This document shows positions 1 through 7,656 of a DNA stretch of 42,982 bases, in pieces. How positions within the stretch are numbered: position 1 is the stretch's first letter; each line of letters opens with the position of its first letter. The DNA lies in contig NZ_QENU01000015.1 of assembly GCF_003096995.1 (NCBI RefSeq), positions 1 to 42,982 on the forward strand. Direction: 5' to 3'. A program made the translations under genes and the position numbers. The stretch is from Alitibacter langaaensis DSM 22999. GTDB lineage: Bacteria > Pseudomonadota > Gammaproteobacteria > Enterobacterales > Pasteurellaceae. Below the pieces are notes generated by a model. That model searched no databases. It had not been told where the DNA came from and worked only from the letters and a program-made list of their open reading frames with translations.

Positions 1-57
1 CGTTGTAGCGAAAATCATCAAATAATTGATGTTGCGTAAATAACGTTAACAAGCATT

Positions 58-85
58 AAAAAGGGTATCGAAAGATACCCTTTTT
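58..85 (+). terminator. Rho-independent terminator of an upstream gene
   Basis: A perfect 12-bp stem (58-69 with 74-85) has a GAAA tetraloop, and its 3' arm ends in T5 followed by more T. It would end a rightward transcript that enters from outside the window. Two frames are open at the left edge (stops at 23-25 and 37-39), so the last codons of that gene may lie in bases 1-39, but I cannot tell which frame is real or which gene it is. From 86 to 230 I see only one uptake signal (165-173). Confidence 0.85.
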
Positions 86-230
86 GTTTTTGTGCGTTTA
101 TAAAAATTCCATTGTTACCTTTCTAACGAAGTCATTACATCCTTAAAAAATTTAGGATTTTTTGACCGCACTTTCGCTTATTTAAATTAGATGAATGGTT
201 TTATCTATTAAAAGGTTAGATTTAAACGTC

Positions 231-258
231 TTTACATATTATTTCATTCGCCTATAAT
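231..258 (+). promoter_or_regulatory. Probable sigma-70 promoter of dps
   Basis: TTTACA at 231-236 and a consensus TATAAT at 253-258 are separated by 16 bp, about 60 bp before the dps start codon. No OxyR or Fur site could be identified by eye. Confidence 0.65.
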
Positions 259-318
259 GTTATCAACAGCCCATAAATGAGCTCAATCTCAAAACTATTT
301 TATATCGGAGGTATAATT

Positions 319-888
319 ATGAGCACGAAAAGTATTCATTTCCCTATTTTGACATTAACAGAAAAAAGTTCAGCATTAACGGCAGATGTAAACAAAAACG
401 CAGTATTTACCGCTCCTGGTTTAGATAAAAAAGTGGGACATTCAATTGCAGATGCATTGCAAGCACGCTTACAAGGTTTGAACGAATTACAATTAATTCT
501 AAAACACGCCCATTGGAATGTTGTAGGACCTAACTTTATCGCAGTACACGAAATGCTTGATAGCCAAGTTGATGAAGTTCGTGATTTTGTTGACGAAATT
601 GCAGAACGCATTGCGACATTAGGTGTTGCACCAAATGGATTATCTGGCAATTTGGTTGCGAATCGTCAAACACCTGAATACCCATTGGGACGTGCTTCAG
701 CACAGGATCACTTACGAATTATCGATCAATTCTATTCACATAACATTGAATCGCATCGTGTTGTATTGGCTCATTATGGTGAATTCGATCCTATCAGTGA
801 AGATTTACTTGTAGCACAAACCCGTGCATTAGAAAAACTTCAATGGTTCTTACGTGCCCATTTAGATAAAGGTGACGGAAACATTTAA
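319..888 (+). CDS. dps: Dps-family ferritin-like DNA-binding / iron-storage protein
   Basis: This is a mini-ferritin that would form a 12-subunit cytoplasmic shell, oxidise Fe(II) with peroxide and protect DNA in starved or oxidatively stressed cells. The Dps ferroxidase residues are visible: H65 in AHWN, H77 and D81 in VHEMLD, and D92 and E96 in DEIAER, spaced as in E. coli Dps. I chose the ATG at 319 (189 aa) because GGAGGT at 307-312 sits 6 bp before it; an upstream in-frame start at 277 has no ribosome site. The gene stands alone between two terminators with its own promoter. The family assignment is secure. Whether it binds DNA non-specifically, as E. coli Dps does through its lysine-rich N-terminus, is not settled by the sequence. 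Confidence 0.93.
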   Translation: MSTKSIHFPILTLTEKSSALTADVNKNAVFTAPGLDKKVGHSIADALQARLQGLNELQLILKHAHWNVVGPNFIAVHEMLDSQVDEVRDFVDEIAERIATLGVAPNGLSGNLVANRQTPEYPLGRASAQDHLRIIDQFYSHNIESHRVVLAHYGEFDPISEDLLVAQTRALEKLQWFLRAHLDKGDGNI

Positions 889-891
889 CCT

Positions 892-920
892 AAGTGCGGT
901 CAGAAATGGCTGCATTTTTT
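892..920 (+). terminator. Terminator after dps built on an uptake signal
   Basis: The uptake signal at 892-900 plus C901 is the 5' arm. It pairs with 908-917 (some G-T pairs) around a 6-base loop, and the 3' arm runs into T6 at 915-920. A single signal, not an inverted pair, appears to have been used as half of a terminator stem. Confidence 0.55.
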
Positions 921-1108
921 ATCTCAAAAATGATTGAAACGCAGCGTATATGGCGTTATTGATTAAGATTGCTATATAGAATAAATGAGCTCTACATTTC
1001 TAATCAGAAATTACTCAAAAGTTTTATTCAGCTATATTCAACTGATTTTCCCACTTCTAACTTTTCAAATTCTAATAATCTCTCTTAACTTTCATCAACT
1101 TTATGCAT

Positions 1109-1135
1109 AAAAAAGCCCATGCATTAACATGGGCT
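1109..1135 (-). terminator. Terminator of the fruBKA operon
   Basis: AGCCCATG (1114-1121) and CATGGGCT (1128-1135) form a perfect 8-bp stem with a 6-base loop. On the minus strand it is followed by a run of T, 18 bp after the fruA stop. Confidence 0.88.
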
Positions 1136-1152
1136 AGGTAAATTTAGCTAAT

Positions 1153-2829
1153 TTATTCTGCTGTAAGTTTTGGGCGGATAATGGCGTAAATTATCCCAGT
1201 TACGAGAGAACCTGCTGCGATTGCGCCGAGATACATTAATGGTTGTGAGACTAATGGCACAACGAATAAGCCGCCGTGTGGGGCTGGTAATTCGATTGCA
1301 AAGCTTAATGAAATTGCGCCTGCTAATGCACCACCGATGACGCTGGAAATAATTACGCGGATTGGGTCTGCGGCAACGAATGGTAGCGCACCTTCAGAAA
1401 TAAAGCATAAGCCTAACACAAAGGCGGCATTGCCAGCATCACGTTGGCCTGCATTGAATTTGCTGCGTGCGATCCAAGTGGCGATTGCCATTCCGATTGG
1501 GGGCACCATACCACCTGCCATAACGGCTGCCATTGGCGTGTTTAATTGTGAAGCCAATAAACCTGTACCGAACATATAAGCGGCTTTGTTTACCGGTCCG
1601 CCCATATCGACACACATCATACCGCCAAGAATCGCGCCAAATAATAAACCGTTGGTTGAGCCTAATCCGTTTAACCATTCAGTTAATGCCGCCATAGTGG
1701 AAGCAACAGGAGGGTTTAAAAAATAAACCATCAATAACCCGACGATTGCAGAGCCGAGCAATGGCAGAATTAAAATAGGTTTAAGCGATGCCATAGATGC
1801 AGGCAATTTGATTGCTGCGTTTAAGCCTTTCACCACATAACCTGCAAGAAAACCTGCGATAATACCGCCTAAAATTCCCGCGCCTGCGGTGGTGGCAAGC
1901 ATACCGCCAATTAAACCAACGGCTAAACCTGGGCGGTCTGCAATGGAGAATGCGACATAACCTGCGAACACAGCGATCATTAATTTGAATGCGGCACCGC
2001 CACCAATTTCCATTAATGCTGCGGGTAAGCCGCCAGCAATGCTTGGGTCTTTGAAAGCATTCGGACCAAACATAAATGAAATAGCGATTAATAAGCCACC
2101 AGCAACCACAACAGGCAACATATGTGATACGCCTGTCATCAAGTGTTTGTACACGCCTTTTTTCTCATCTGAACTATTGTCCGCTTTCGCAGATGTCGCG
2201 CCACCTTCATAGATCTTGGCTTCAGCAAAAGCTTTATTAAACTCTTGTTCGGTTTTTTTCAAGGCTAAACCCGTTGAAGTGCGATACATCGGTTTGCCTT
2301 TGAATTTTTCCAAATCAACATCAATATCAGCAGCGACAAAAACTAAATCAGCAGCCGCCACTTCTTCCGCGGTGATTGGGTTGCCCGCGCCCACTTGACC
2401 GCGCGTTTCCACACGCACATTCCAGCCCATTTTTTTGCCATAAGCCTCAATGGCTTCGGCTGACATAAAGGTATGGGCAACGCCCGTTGGGCAAGCTGTT
2501 ACCGCAACGATATTTTTCGCGCCCGAAACTGTTGAAATTCCGACCGCACTTTGCGCGGGTGCAACATAATCAACCGCTTGAGTGAAGGCACTTTGGATCA
2601 CATTTTCAGGAGCTGATAACGCTTGTTCTGCATCAACTAAAAAGACTTTCTTGCCTTGAAGTGCGGTCAACTTTGGCAAAGTTTCGCCAAATACAATCGC
2701 CACATCGGCTTGTTCTGCGTTATCAACAATTTGGGTGTTTTGCGCTTTTGCCGCGGCAGCGATGACTTGCTTCAGCAAGAACGCTTTAGCGTTGCCTAAA
2801 GTCGGGGATTGAGTAAGAAAAAAATTCAT
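1153..2829 (-). CDS. fruA: PTS fructose transporter subunit IIB'BC
   Basis: This inner-membrane permease of the fructose phosphotransferase system imports fructose and phosphorylates it to fructose 1-phosphate. The 558-aa product has the usual order: a degenerate IIB' domain (about 1-95), an active IIB domain (about 105-205) with the phosphocysteine C113 in TACPTG, and a IIC membrane domain (about 225-558) with many hydrophobic segments. The length equals the E. coli type. It is the last gene of fruB-fruK-fruA, starting 3 bp after fruK, so it is cotranscribed. Its phosphoryl donor is FruB next door. Two uptake signals (2543-2551, 2659-2667) lie in the IIB' and linker region, where sequence constraint is lower. 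Confidence 0.95.
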   Translation of the reverse strand: MNFFLTQSPTLGNAKAFLLKQVIAAAAKAQNTQIVDNAEQADVAIVFGETLPKLTALQGKKVFLVDAEQALSAPENVIQSAFTQAVDYVAPAQSAVGISTVSGAKNIVAVTACPTGVAHTFMSAEAIEAYGKKMGWNVRVETRGQVGAGNPITAEEVAAADLVFVAADIDVDLEKFKGKPMYRTSTGLALKKTEQEFNKAFAEAKIYEGGATSAKADNSSDEKKGVYKHLMTGVSHMLPVVVAGGLLIAISFMFGPNAFKDPSIAGGLPAALMEIGGGAAFKLMIAVFAGYVAFSIADRPGLAVGLIGGMLATTAGAGILGGIIAGFLAGYVVKGLNAAIKLPASMASLKPILILPLLGSAIVGLLMVYFLNPPVASTMAALTEWLNGLGSTNGLLFGAILGGMMCVDMGGPVNKAAYMFGTGLLASQLNTPMAAVMAGGMVPPIGMAIATWIARSKFNAGQRDAGNAAFVLGLCFISEGALPFVAADPIRVIISSVIGGALAGAISLSFAIELPAPHGGLFVVPLVSQPLMYLGAIAAGSLVTGIIYAIIRPKLTAE

Positions 2830-2832
2830 AGG

Positions 2833-3774
2833 TTATCCTTTAATCGTGGTAATTTTGACATTGGCGAGAATTGGATCGAGTAATTTTCGATCACTCACGC
2901 CCACGTTACTTTGTGATACTGCAAAGGCAGACACGGCACTGGCGAAAGCAAGGGTTTCAGCTTGTGAATAATCATTAACAAAGCCATAAATTAACCCCGC
3001 AACCATTGAATCTCCTGCGCCCACCGTGCTGACAACGTTTTCGCATTTTGGCGGTTGCGCTTGAACAATGCTATTTTCCGTTAACCATATCGAACCGTTT
3101 GCACCCATGGAAATAATGATGTTCGCAATTCCTTGCGCTTGTAATTTCTGGGCCGCCGCAATGATTTCATCTAAGCTATTTAGGCTATGACCAACCCAGG
3201 CTTCCAACTCGCGGTGGTTTGGTTTCACTAACCAAGGATTTGCTTTTAAGCCAGCCGTTAATGCGGCATTTGAGCTATCGAGTACCACTTTTACCCCTGC
3301 ACTATGGAGTTGGCTTAACCATTCCGCAAAGTGTTCTGGTGTTACCCCGCGTGGAAGGCTACCACATACCGCAACAATGTCGAATTGTTGGCAATAAGCA
3401 AGGGAGGTTTTGACAAATTTTGCCCAGTCTTCCGCGCTAATTTCATAGCCTAAGAAATTGAGATCCGTCACATCGGCTTCGGTTTCGGTGATCTTCACAT
3501 TAATACGGGTTTTGCCTGCCACACGCTGGAATTTGTCTTCTAAGCCTTGTTGCTGAAACAGGCGTTCAAAATCGCCTACGTTGTCGATGCCTAAGAAACC
3601 ACCCACGGCAACTTCAACGCCTAGATCATTTAAGACTTTGGCAACGTTAATGCCTTTCCCCGCAGGGAATAAACCGAGCGTTTCTACCGTGTTGACTTCA
3701 CCTAATTCAATGCGTTTTAAACGTCCGACCAAATCATAGGCGGCGTTTAAGGTGATTGTTGCTACTTTTGCCAT
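2833..3774 (-). CDS. fruK: 1-phosphofructokinase
   Basis: The enzyme phosphorylates the fructose 1-phosphate made by FruA to fructose 1,6-bisphosphate, feeding glycolysis. The PfkB/ribokinase fold is recognisable from the N-terminal VATITLNAAYDLVG, the GKGINVA stretch that binds the sugar, and the C-terminal GAGDSMVAG motif with the catalytic aspartate. I start at the ATG at 3774 (313 aa), which has GGAG 6 bp upstream; a TTG four codons earlier is in frame but would use that ribosome site as coding sequence. It lies 12 bp after fruB and 3 bp before fruA in a tight operon. Confidence 0.94.
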   Translation of the reverse strand: MAKVATITLNAAYDLVGRLKRIELGEVNTVETLGLFPAGKGINVAKVLNDLGVEVAVGGFLGIDNVGDFERLFQQQGLEDKFQRVAGKTRINVKITETEADVTDLNFLGYEISAEDWAKFVKTSLAYCQQFDIVAVCGSLPRGVTPEHFAEWLSQLHSAGVKVVLDSSNAALTAGLKANPWLVKPNHRELEAWVGHSLNSLDEIIAAAQKLQAQGIANIIISMGANGSIWLTENSIVQAQPPKCENVVSTVGAGDSMVAGLIYGFVNDYSQAETLAFASAVSAFAVSQSNVGVSDRKLLDPILANVKITTIKG

Positions 3775-3786
3775 AATATTCTCCAA

Positions 3787-5301
3787 TTATTCACCTAAAC
3801 CTGCGGCAATCGCGGCACCAATGCCGTCAATAGCTTTTTGTGCTTCTTCACCCGTTGCCACAAAGCGTAAACGTTGACCTTTGGTTACGCCTAACGCTAC
3901 GATTTTCATTAAACTTTTGGCGCTGACTAATTGGCTGTTGCGATCTAAATTTTGCACCGCAACGGAAGCGTTATATTTTTTCACTTCATTGACGAGCGTA
4001 GCACTTGGACGCGCGTGTAGCCCGTGTTCATTGATAATGGTGAAAATCGCTTCAATGGCACCATCGTCATTTTTTTGTGAAGAAACTTTGTCAGATTTGA
4101 CCGCACTTTGCGCTTGAGCGGTACCGACAGTTTCAATGCTATCTGCTTCCGCAGGTGTGAAAGAGCTCACATCTTCGCCTAAGCCACTGGTTAAAGCTTG
4201 GCTAATTGCCTCGATAGCCGCTTGTGCATCTTCGCCCTCGGCAACAAAACGTAAGCGATGCCCTTGTGATGCGCCTAATGCCACAATTTTCATCACGCTT
4301 TTGGCATTCACAAGTGAACCACCACGGGTTAAGTTTTCCACGGTAATTTTCGCGGTAAATGGTTTTATCGCACTCACTAACACCGCACTTGGGCGAGCGT
4401 GTAAACCGTGTTCATTGCGTAAGGTAAATGTGCCCGCCACGCCACTTGCAGCTTGTACGGATGCGGCAACGGTTTCCACTTTGCCACCATTCAATACGCT
4501 GACAATTTGTTCGCTAGAACCGTTTAATAAGGTGTTTTGCACATTTTCATCTAATAAGCGAGTGAGCGCATCATTAATCGCGTCGTCTTTTGCGGCAATG
4601 GTTAATACGCCTTGGATTGATTTTCCGTTATGCTCAAATGCAGCTTTAGGGCGGCTAAAAGCAATCGCGTTTTTAAGGTTGCCGTTTACGCTATCGGTGA
4701 GCCATAAGCCTTTAGCCAATGGTAACGCGGCGGAGCTGATGACTTCAGAAACAAAGGCATTTTCCACCGCACTTTGTTCTTGTAATTTTCCTGCATTGAT
4801 TGCAGTGAGCGTGAGCAAGCTTTGTGTGTCCACATCAAGGCTGATTGTGTCTGCTTTCACGCTAAATTCTTCGGACTCGCCCATTAAAATGGCGCGGAAT
4901 TTTTTAACATCATTTAATGTTGCTAGTTTTGCCGCCGTTTCTTCATCGCCTAACACATGGGTTAATTGGCGTAATAATGCGAGATGTTCATCAGAGCGAG
5001 CTGCGATGCCGATAACCACATAGGCAATATTGTCTTCACCCCATTCCACGCCTTGTGGAAATTGGAATACGGCAACGCCAGTATTTTTTACCATACCGCG
5101 AGTTTCAAGGGTGCCATGCGGAATGGCGATGCCATTGCCTAAAAAGGTGGAGGTTTGTTGTTCTCGACCTAGCATGCCTTGCAGATAGCCACTTTCTACA
5201 TAACCAGCTTGCTCTAATGCTGCTGCAGCCAATTCAATAGCCTGTGTTTTCGTTGCAGCCTGGGCGGCAAGATGAATGTTGTTTTCAGGTAAATTAAACA
5301 T
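3787..5301 (-). CDS. fruB: Fructose PTS phosphoryl-transfer protein IIA-M-HPr-HPr (FPr)
   Basis: FruB carries phosphate from enzyme I to FruA, replacing HPr and IIA with one protein. The 504 aa hold an N-terminal IIA domain (about 1-145; active H62 in AIPHGT), a middle M region (about 150-285) and two complete HPr domains in tandem (about 290-377 and 417-504). Both HPr copies keep the active histidine in GLHARPSA (H301, H429) and the serine of the regulatory helix (S335, S463). E. coli FruB has one HPr; a two-HPr form is known from H. influenzae. The two HPr domains are joined by a low-complexity linker (about 378-416). It is the first gene of fruBKA, with AGGA upstream of the ATG, a FruR-like operator and a CRP site. 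Confidence 0.95.
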   Translation of the reverse strand: MFNLPENNIHLAAQAATKTQAIELAAAALEQAGYVESGYLQGMLGREQQTSTFLGNGIAIPHGTLETRGMVKNTGVAVFQFPQGVEWGEDNIAYVVIGIAARSDEHLALLRQLTHVLGDEETAAKLATLNDVKKFRAILMGESEEFSVKADTISLDVDTQSLLTLTAINAGKLQEQSAVENAFVSEVISSAALPLAKGLWLTDSVNGNLKNAIAFSRPKAAFEHNGKSIQGVLTIAAKDDAINDALTRLLDENVQNTLLNGSSEQIVSVLNGGKVETVAASVQAASGVAGTFTLRNEHGLHARPSAVLVSAIKPFTAKITVENLTRGGSLVNAKSVMKIVALGASQGHRLRFVAEGEDAQAAIEAISQALTSGLGEDVSSFTPAEADSIETVGTAQAQSAVKSDKVSSQKNDDGAIEAIFTIINEHGLHARPSATLVNEVKKYNASVAVQNLDRNSQLVSAKSLMKIVALGVTKGQRLRFVATGEEAQKAIDGIGAAIAAGLGE

Positions 5302-5324
5302 TCTGTTTTCCTTTTAGTTGGTTA

Positions 5325-5340
5325 GCTAAAACGTGTCAGC
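5325..5340 (-). promoter_or_regulatory. Putative FruR (Cra-type) operator of fruBKA
   Basis: GCTAAAACGTGTCAGC matches the FruR/Cra consensus half-sites GCTGAAAC/GTTTCAGC in 14 of 16 positions, with the central CG typical of LacI-family operators. It lies 24 bp upstream of the fruB start, just downstream of the predicted transcription start, where a bound repressor would block elongation. No fruR gene is in the window. Confidence 0.6.
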
Positions 5341-5354
5341 TTGAGTTTTCTATT

Positions 5355-5360
5355 ATTATA
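5355..5360 (-). promoter_or_regulatory. Probable -10 element of the fruBKA promoter
   Basis: The minus strand reads TATAAT here, without a good -35 hexamer. A weak -35 fits an activator-dependent promoter: the CRP site at 5401-5416 would be centred about 60 bp upstream of the implied start near 5348. Confidence 0.5.
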
Positions 5361-5400
5361 AAAAATAAACAAGCTCAAATCTCTGCACTTTTCTCAGAAA

Positions 5401-5416
5401 TGTGAGCTTGCTCATA
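5401..5416 (-). promoter_or_regulatory. Putative CRP-cAMP binding site
   Basis: TGTGAGCTTGCTCATA fits TGTGA-N6-TCACA with one mismatch, and AAA precedes it as in the extended consensus. Its position suits class I activation of fruBKA. The downstream lipoprotein gene runs away from it, so fruBKA is the likely target. Confidence 0.6.
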
Positions 5417-5427
5417 GTTTTTTTCAA

Positions 5428-5940
5428 TTATTTACAAGTTTGCAGTAATTGCTCGTTGCCTTTGCTGATGTATTCATCATCTTCACTACGAGCTTTGCCT
5501 TTGCTTAAATCGATCATCGCATCGTATATCCCTTGGGTCATACTTGGACGATCAATTTTGCTCCAGCAGGTTTGGCTTAAACGGCTAAAGTTTGTTTGCA
5601 GATCCGCTGCAAATACCACGCCGCTATAATAAGCGTGTATATTGCTGTCAATGCCCGAAGCGAGTTTTGCTTTAACTTGATCAATTGGCACTAAAATTGC
5701 GCCTTCATAATATTGTTTCACGCCATTGGCAAATGAGTTGACATCGTAATCTTCGCTGAGTTGACCTTTATAAGTCTGCACGGTGGAAGCGTAGGCAACG
5801 GCATAAGATTTTTGATCGATTTTATCTTCATCAAGATTAATCACGGGCTTGCTATTGCCCATAAATGGCACATATTTGGTGACTGATGAACAAGCAGTTA
5901 ATATTGCAATCATTGCAATGAGTGAAATTTTCTTAAACAT
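5428..5940 (-). CDS. Predicted lipoprotein, unknown function
   Basis: The 170-aa product starts with a basic residue pair and hydrophobic stretch ending in the lipobox LTAC, with C17 as the lipidated residue. No D follows at +2, so the outer membrane is the likely destination. The mature part is mixed alpha/beta in appearance with no motif I recognise; two cysteines near the C-terminus (in QTCW and QTCK) could form a disulfide. The stop codon lies only about 12 bp from the CRP site in front of fruB. The gene appears to be monocistronic or to follow the small membrane-protein gene at 6018. I do not assign a role. Confidence 0.75.
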   Translation of the reverse strand: MFKKISLIAMIAILTACSSVTKYVPFMGNSKPVINLDEDKIDQKSYAVAYASTVQTYKGQLSEDYDVNSFANGVKQYYEGAILVPIDQVKAKLASGIDSNIHAYYSGVVFAADLQTNFSRLSQTCWSKIDRPSMTQGIYDAMIDLSKGKARSEDDEYISKGNEQLLQTCK

Positions 5941-6017
5941 AACGCAAATGTCTCTAAAGCAAGTGGAAAATAGGCTTTATTATACTGTTGAAATGCTATG
6001 GAATAAAGGCGTTTTAT

Positions 6018-6332
6018 TTAACGCAAGCCATTCAGAATGATATAGATCGCAGCACACCAGAAAATGAGCACACAACTGATTAATATTTTCCGTGCCAAGT
6101 GCGGTCGATTTTTATGAAGTTTAAATAAAATGCGGGCAATGATGCCTAACACAAAGGGATAAAGCCAGAAAAAGCACGCAAATGCCAGAGATTGAGTTCT
6201 GCTGAGCGCGGGGTTTTCTAATAATGTTGGCGACAGCAATAACGCCAATGGCCAGAGTAAAATCGGGAAGCACAAACCCGCTAATGCCCAGCTGAAACGG
6301 CTAAATCCTTCAGGCAAATTTTGTTGTGTCAT
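6018..6332 (-). CDS. Small inner-membrane protein, unknown function
   Basis: The 104-aa protein has three predicted membrane helices (about residues 15-34, 47-68 and 83-101) joined by a basic loop (KLHKNRPHLARK). The ATG at 6332 is preceded by GGAGA at good spacing, so the reading frame is real. An uptake signal (6097-6105) lies in the part encoding the basic loop. It reads in the same direction as the lipoprotein gene 77 bp downstream and diverges from glpG. I recognise no family with known function. Confidence 0.7.
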   Translation of the reverse strand: MTQQNLPEGFSRFSWALAGLCFPILLWPLALLLSPTLLENPALSRTQSLAFACFFWLYPFVLGIIARILFKLHKNRPHLARKILISCVLIFWCAAIYIILNGLR

Positions 6333-6424
6333 TTTCTCTCCATGTTTTACAATATCCCTTATTTTGAATAATCGGACTATATCAAATGCAATGCTTAATT
6401 AGAAGTCATATTCCACAATTTATC

Positions 6425-7243
6425 ATGTCCTTTCGCGATTATATTCGTAGCAAGTATGCAGTCGATCTTAAGCTCGTGGAAGAAATGAACGCTCAAGGCG
6501 AGCCAAAGCTTTGTGCTTATTTAGATGAAAATTCACCGCATTTTGCGGCTATTACGCATGAAGCAAAGATCTTTTTACAAAACCCGTTTGATGAACGTTA
6601 TCAGCAAGCAAGCTGGGAAAGTGGGGACACCAAAAGCGTTCAATATCAGTATCAAAAACCGAATTTTTACGGCTATTTATTGCGTTGGAGCCAAACAAAA
6701 TTTACCGTATTTTTGACCGCACTTTGCGCCATTATTTTTGCTTTTGAATGGTTTGGCTATGATGAATCCATTATGACATTCGCGCATTATCCTGCAGATA
6801 TTGGCGAAGATCATGAAATTTGGCGTTATTTTAGCCACGCATTGGTCCATTTATCGCCGTTACATATTCTGTTTAACCTCGCTTGGTGGTGGATTTTTGC
6901 TGGGATGATTGAGCGACATTTCGGATCATTGAAATTAATCGGATTATTTTTCTTGTCGGCAGTGGTGAGTGGAATGGTTCAAAATTGGGCTAGTGGGCCG
7001 GCGTTCTTCGGTTTATCGGGCGTGGTTTATGCAGTGATGGGTTTTGTTTTTATGGTGGATAAATTTGGCTCGACAAAAGCGACAGTCTTGCCCGAGGGCT
7101 TTTTCACTATGTTAGTTGTGGGGATCGCCTTTGGCTTTGTCAGCCCATTTATCGGGATCGAAATGGGCAATGCAGCGCATATTTCGGGTTTAATTGTGGG
7201 CTTAATCTGCGGTTTCTTGCAAGCAAAAGTGCGGTCAAATTGA
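6425..7243 (+). CDS. glpG: Rhomboid intramembrane serine protease GlpG
   Basis: GlpG cleaves membrane-protein substrates inside the inner membrane. The catalytic pair is visible: serine in GLSG (S198) and histidine in NAAHISGL (H252), with the oxyanion-side motif HILFN before them and six predicted membrane helices. I start at the ATG at 6425 (272 aa); that length and the cytoplasmic N-terminal domain ending in NPFDERYQQASW line up with E. coli GlpG (276 aa). A start 13 codons earlier (6386) is possible; neither has a clear ribosome site. H. influenzae GlpG, as I recall it, lacks this N-terminal domain. The gene converges on glpE with a shared terminator between them; glpD/glpR are not here. 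Confidence 0.93.
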   Translation: MSFRDYIRSKYAVDLKLVEEMNAQGEPKLCAYLDENSPHFAAITHEAKIFLQNPFDERYQQASWESGDTKSVQYQYQKPNFYGYLLRWSQTKFTVFLTALCAIIFAFEWFGYDESIMTFAHYPADIGEDHEIWRYFSHALVHLSPLHILFNLAWWWIFAGMIERHFGSLKLIGLFFLSAVVSGMVQNWASGPAFFGLSGVVYAVMGFVFMVDKFGSTKATVLPEGFFTMLVVGIAFGFVSPFIGIEMGNAAHISGLIVGLICGFLQAKVRSN

Positions 7244-7259
7244 GCTAAGTTTTTTAGCA

Positions 7260-7289
7260 AAAATGGACGTATTTGGCGTCCATTTTGTT
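7260..7289. terminator. Bidirectional terminator between glpG and glpE
   Basis: AAAATGGACG (7260-7269) and CGTCCATTTT (7277-7286) form a 10-bp stem with a 7-base loop. T-rich sequence follows on the plus strand and, through 7251-7260, on the minus strand as well. Confidence 0.85.
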
Positions 7290-7341
7290 TCATCGTTCAT
7301 TTCAAAATAAAACATCGCAAGCGCAAAATGCGCACTTTGGA

Positions 7342-7656
7342 TTATATCTCAACAGGCAGATTCGCTTTTTGCCAGCCTTCAAAACCGCCGATGACGCTAT
7401 AGACATTGTCATAGCCTTGAGCGAGTAAATAAGCGCCAACATTAAGGCTGCTTATGCCGTGGTAACAGATGACAATCACATTGTTCTCAAAATCAACCCG
7501 ATTTTGAAATTCGCCGTAGCTTTGGTTGGTTAGATGAAATGCGCCTTTGGCATGGGCTTGGTTAAAGCGCAGTTCGTCACGCACATCAAGCAAATGCGCG
7601 CCATCATTCATCATCTGCCACGCCTGTTCTGGCGTGATTGAGATCGGTTGTTCCAT
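7342..7656 (-). CDS. glpE: Thiosulfate sulfurtransferase GlpE (single-domain rhodanese)
   Basis: The enzyme moves sulfane sulfur from thiosulfate to cyanide or other thiols in the cytoplasm. The 104 aa (E. coli 108) form one rhodanese domain: [10 protein letters not shown] near the N-terminus, the catalytic C64 in the loop CYHGISS, and the closing GGFEGWQ. Its start lies inside the end of rmuC (53-bp overlap), with AGGA upstream, so translation is probably coupled to rmuC. In E. coli glpE sits with glpG and glpR; here it faces glpG on the other strand. Confidence 0.92.
   Translation of the reverse strand: MEQPISITPEQAWQMMNDGAHLLDVRDELRFNQAHAKGAFHLTNQSYGEFQNRVDFENNVIVICYHGISSLNVGAYLLAQGYDNVYSVIGGFEGWQKANLPVEI

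Noticed and set aside
4136-5023. 295-codon frame antisense to fruB
   Set aside because: It is the shadow of a coding sequence with strong codon bias; fruB on the other strand is certain and the frame has no recognisable domain.
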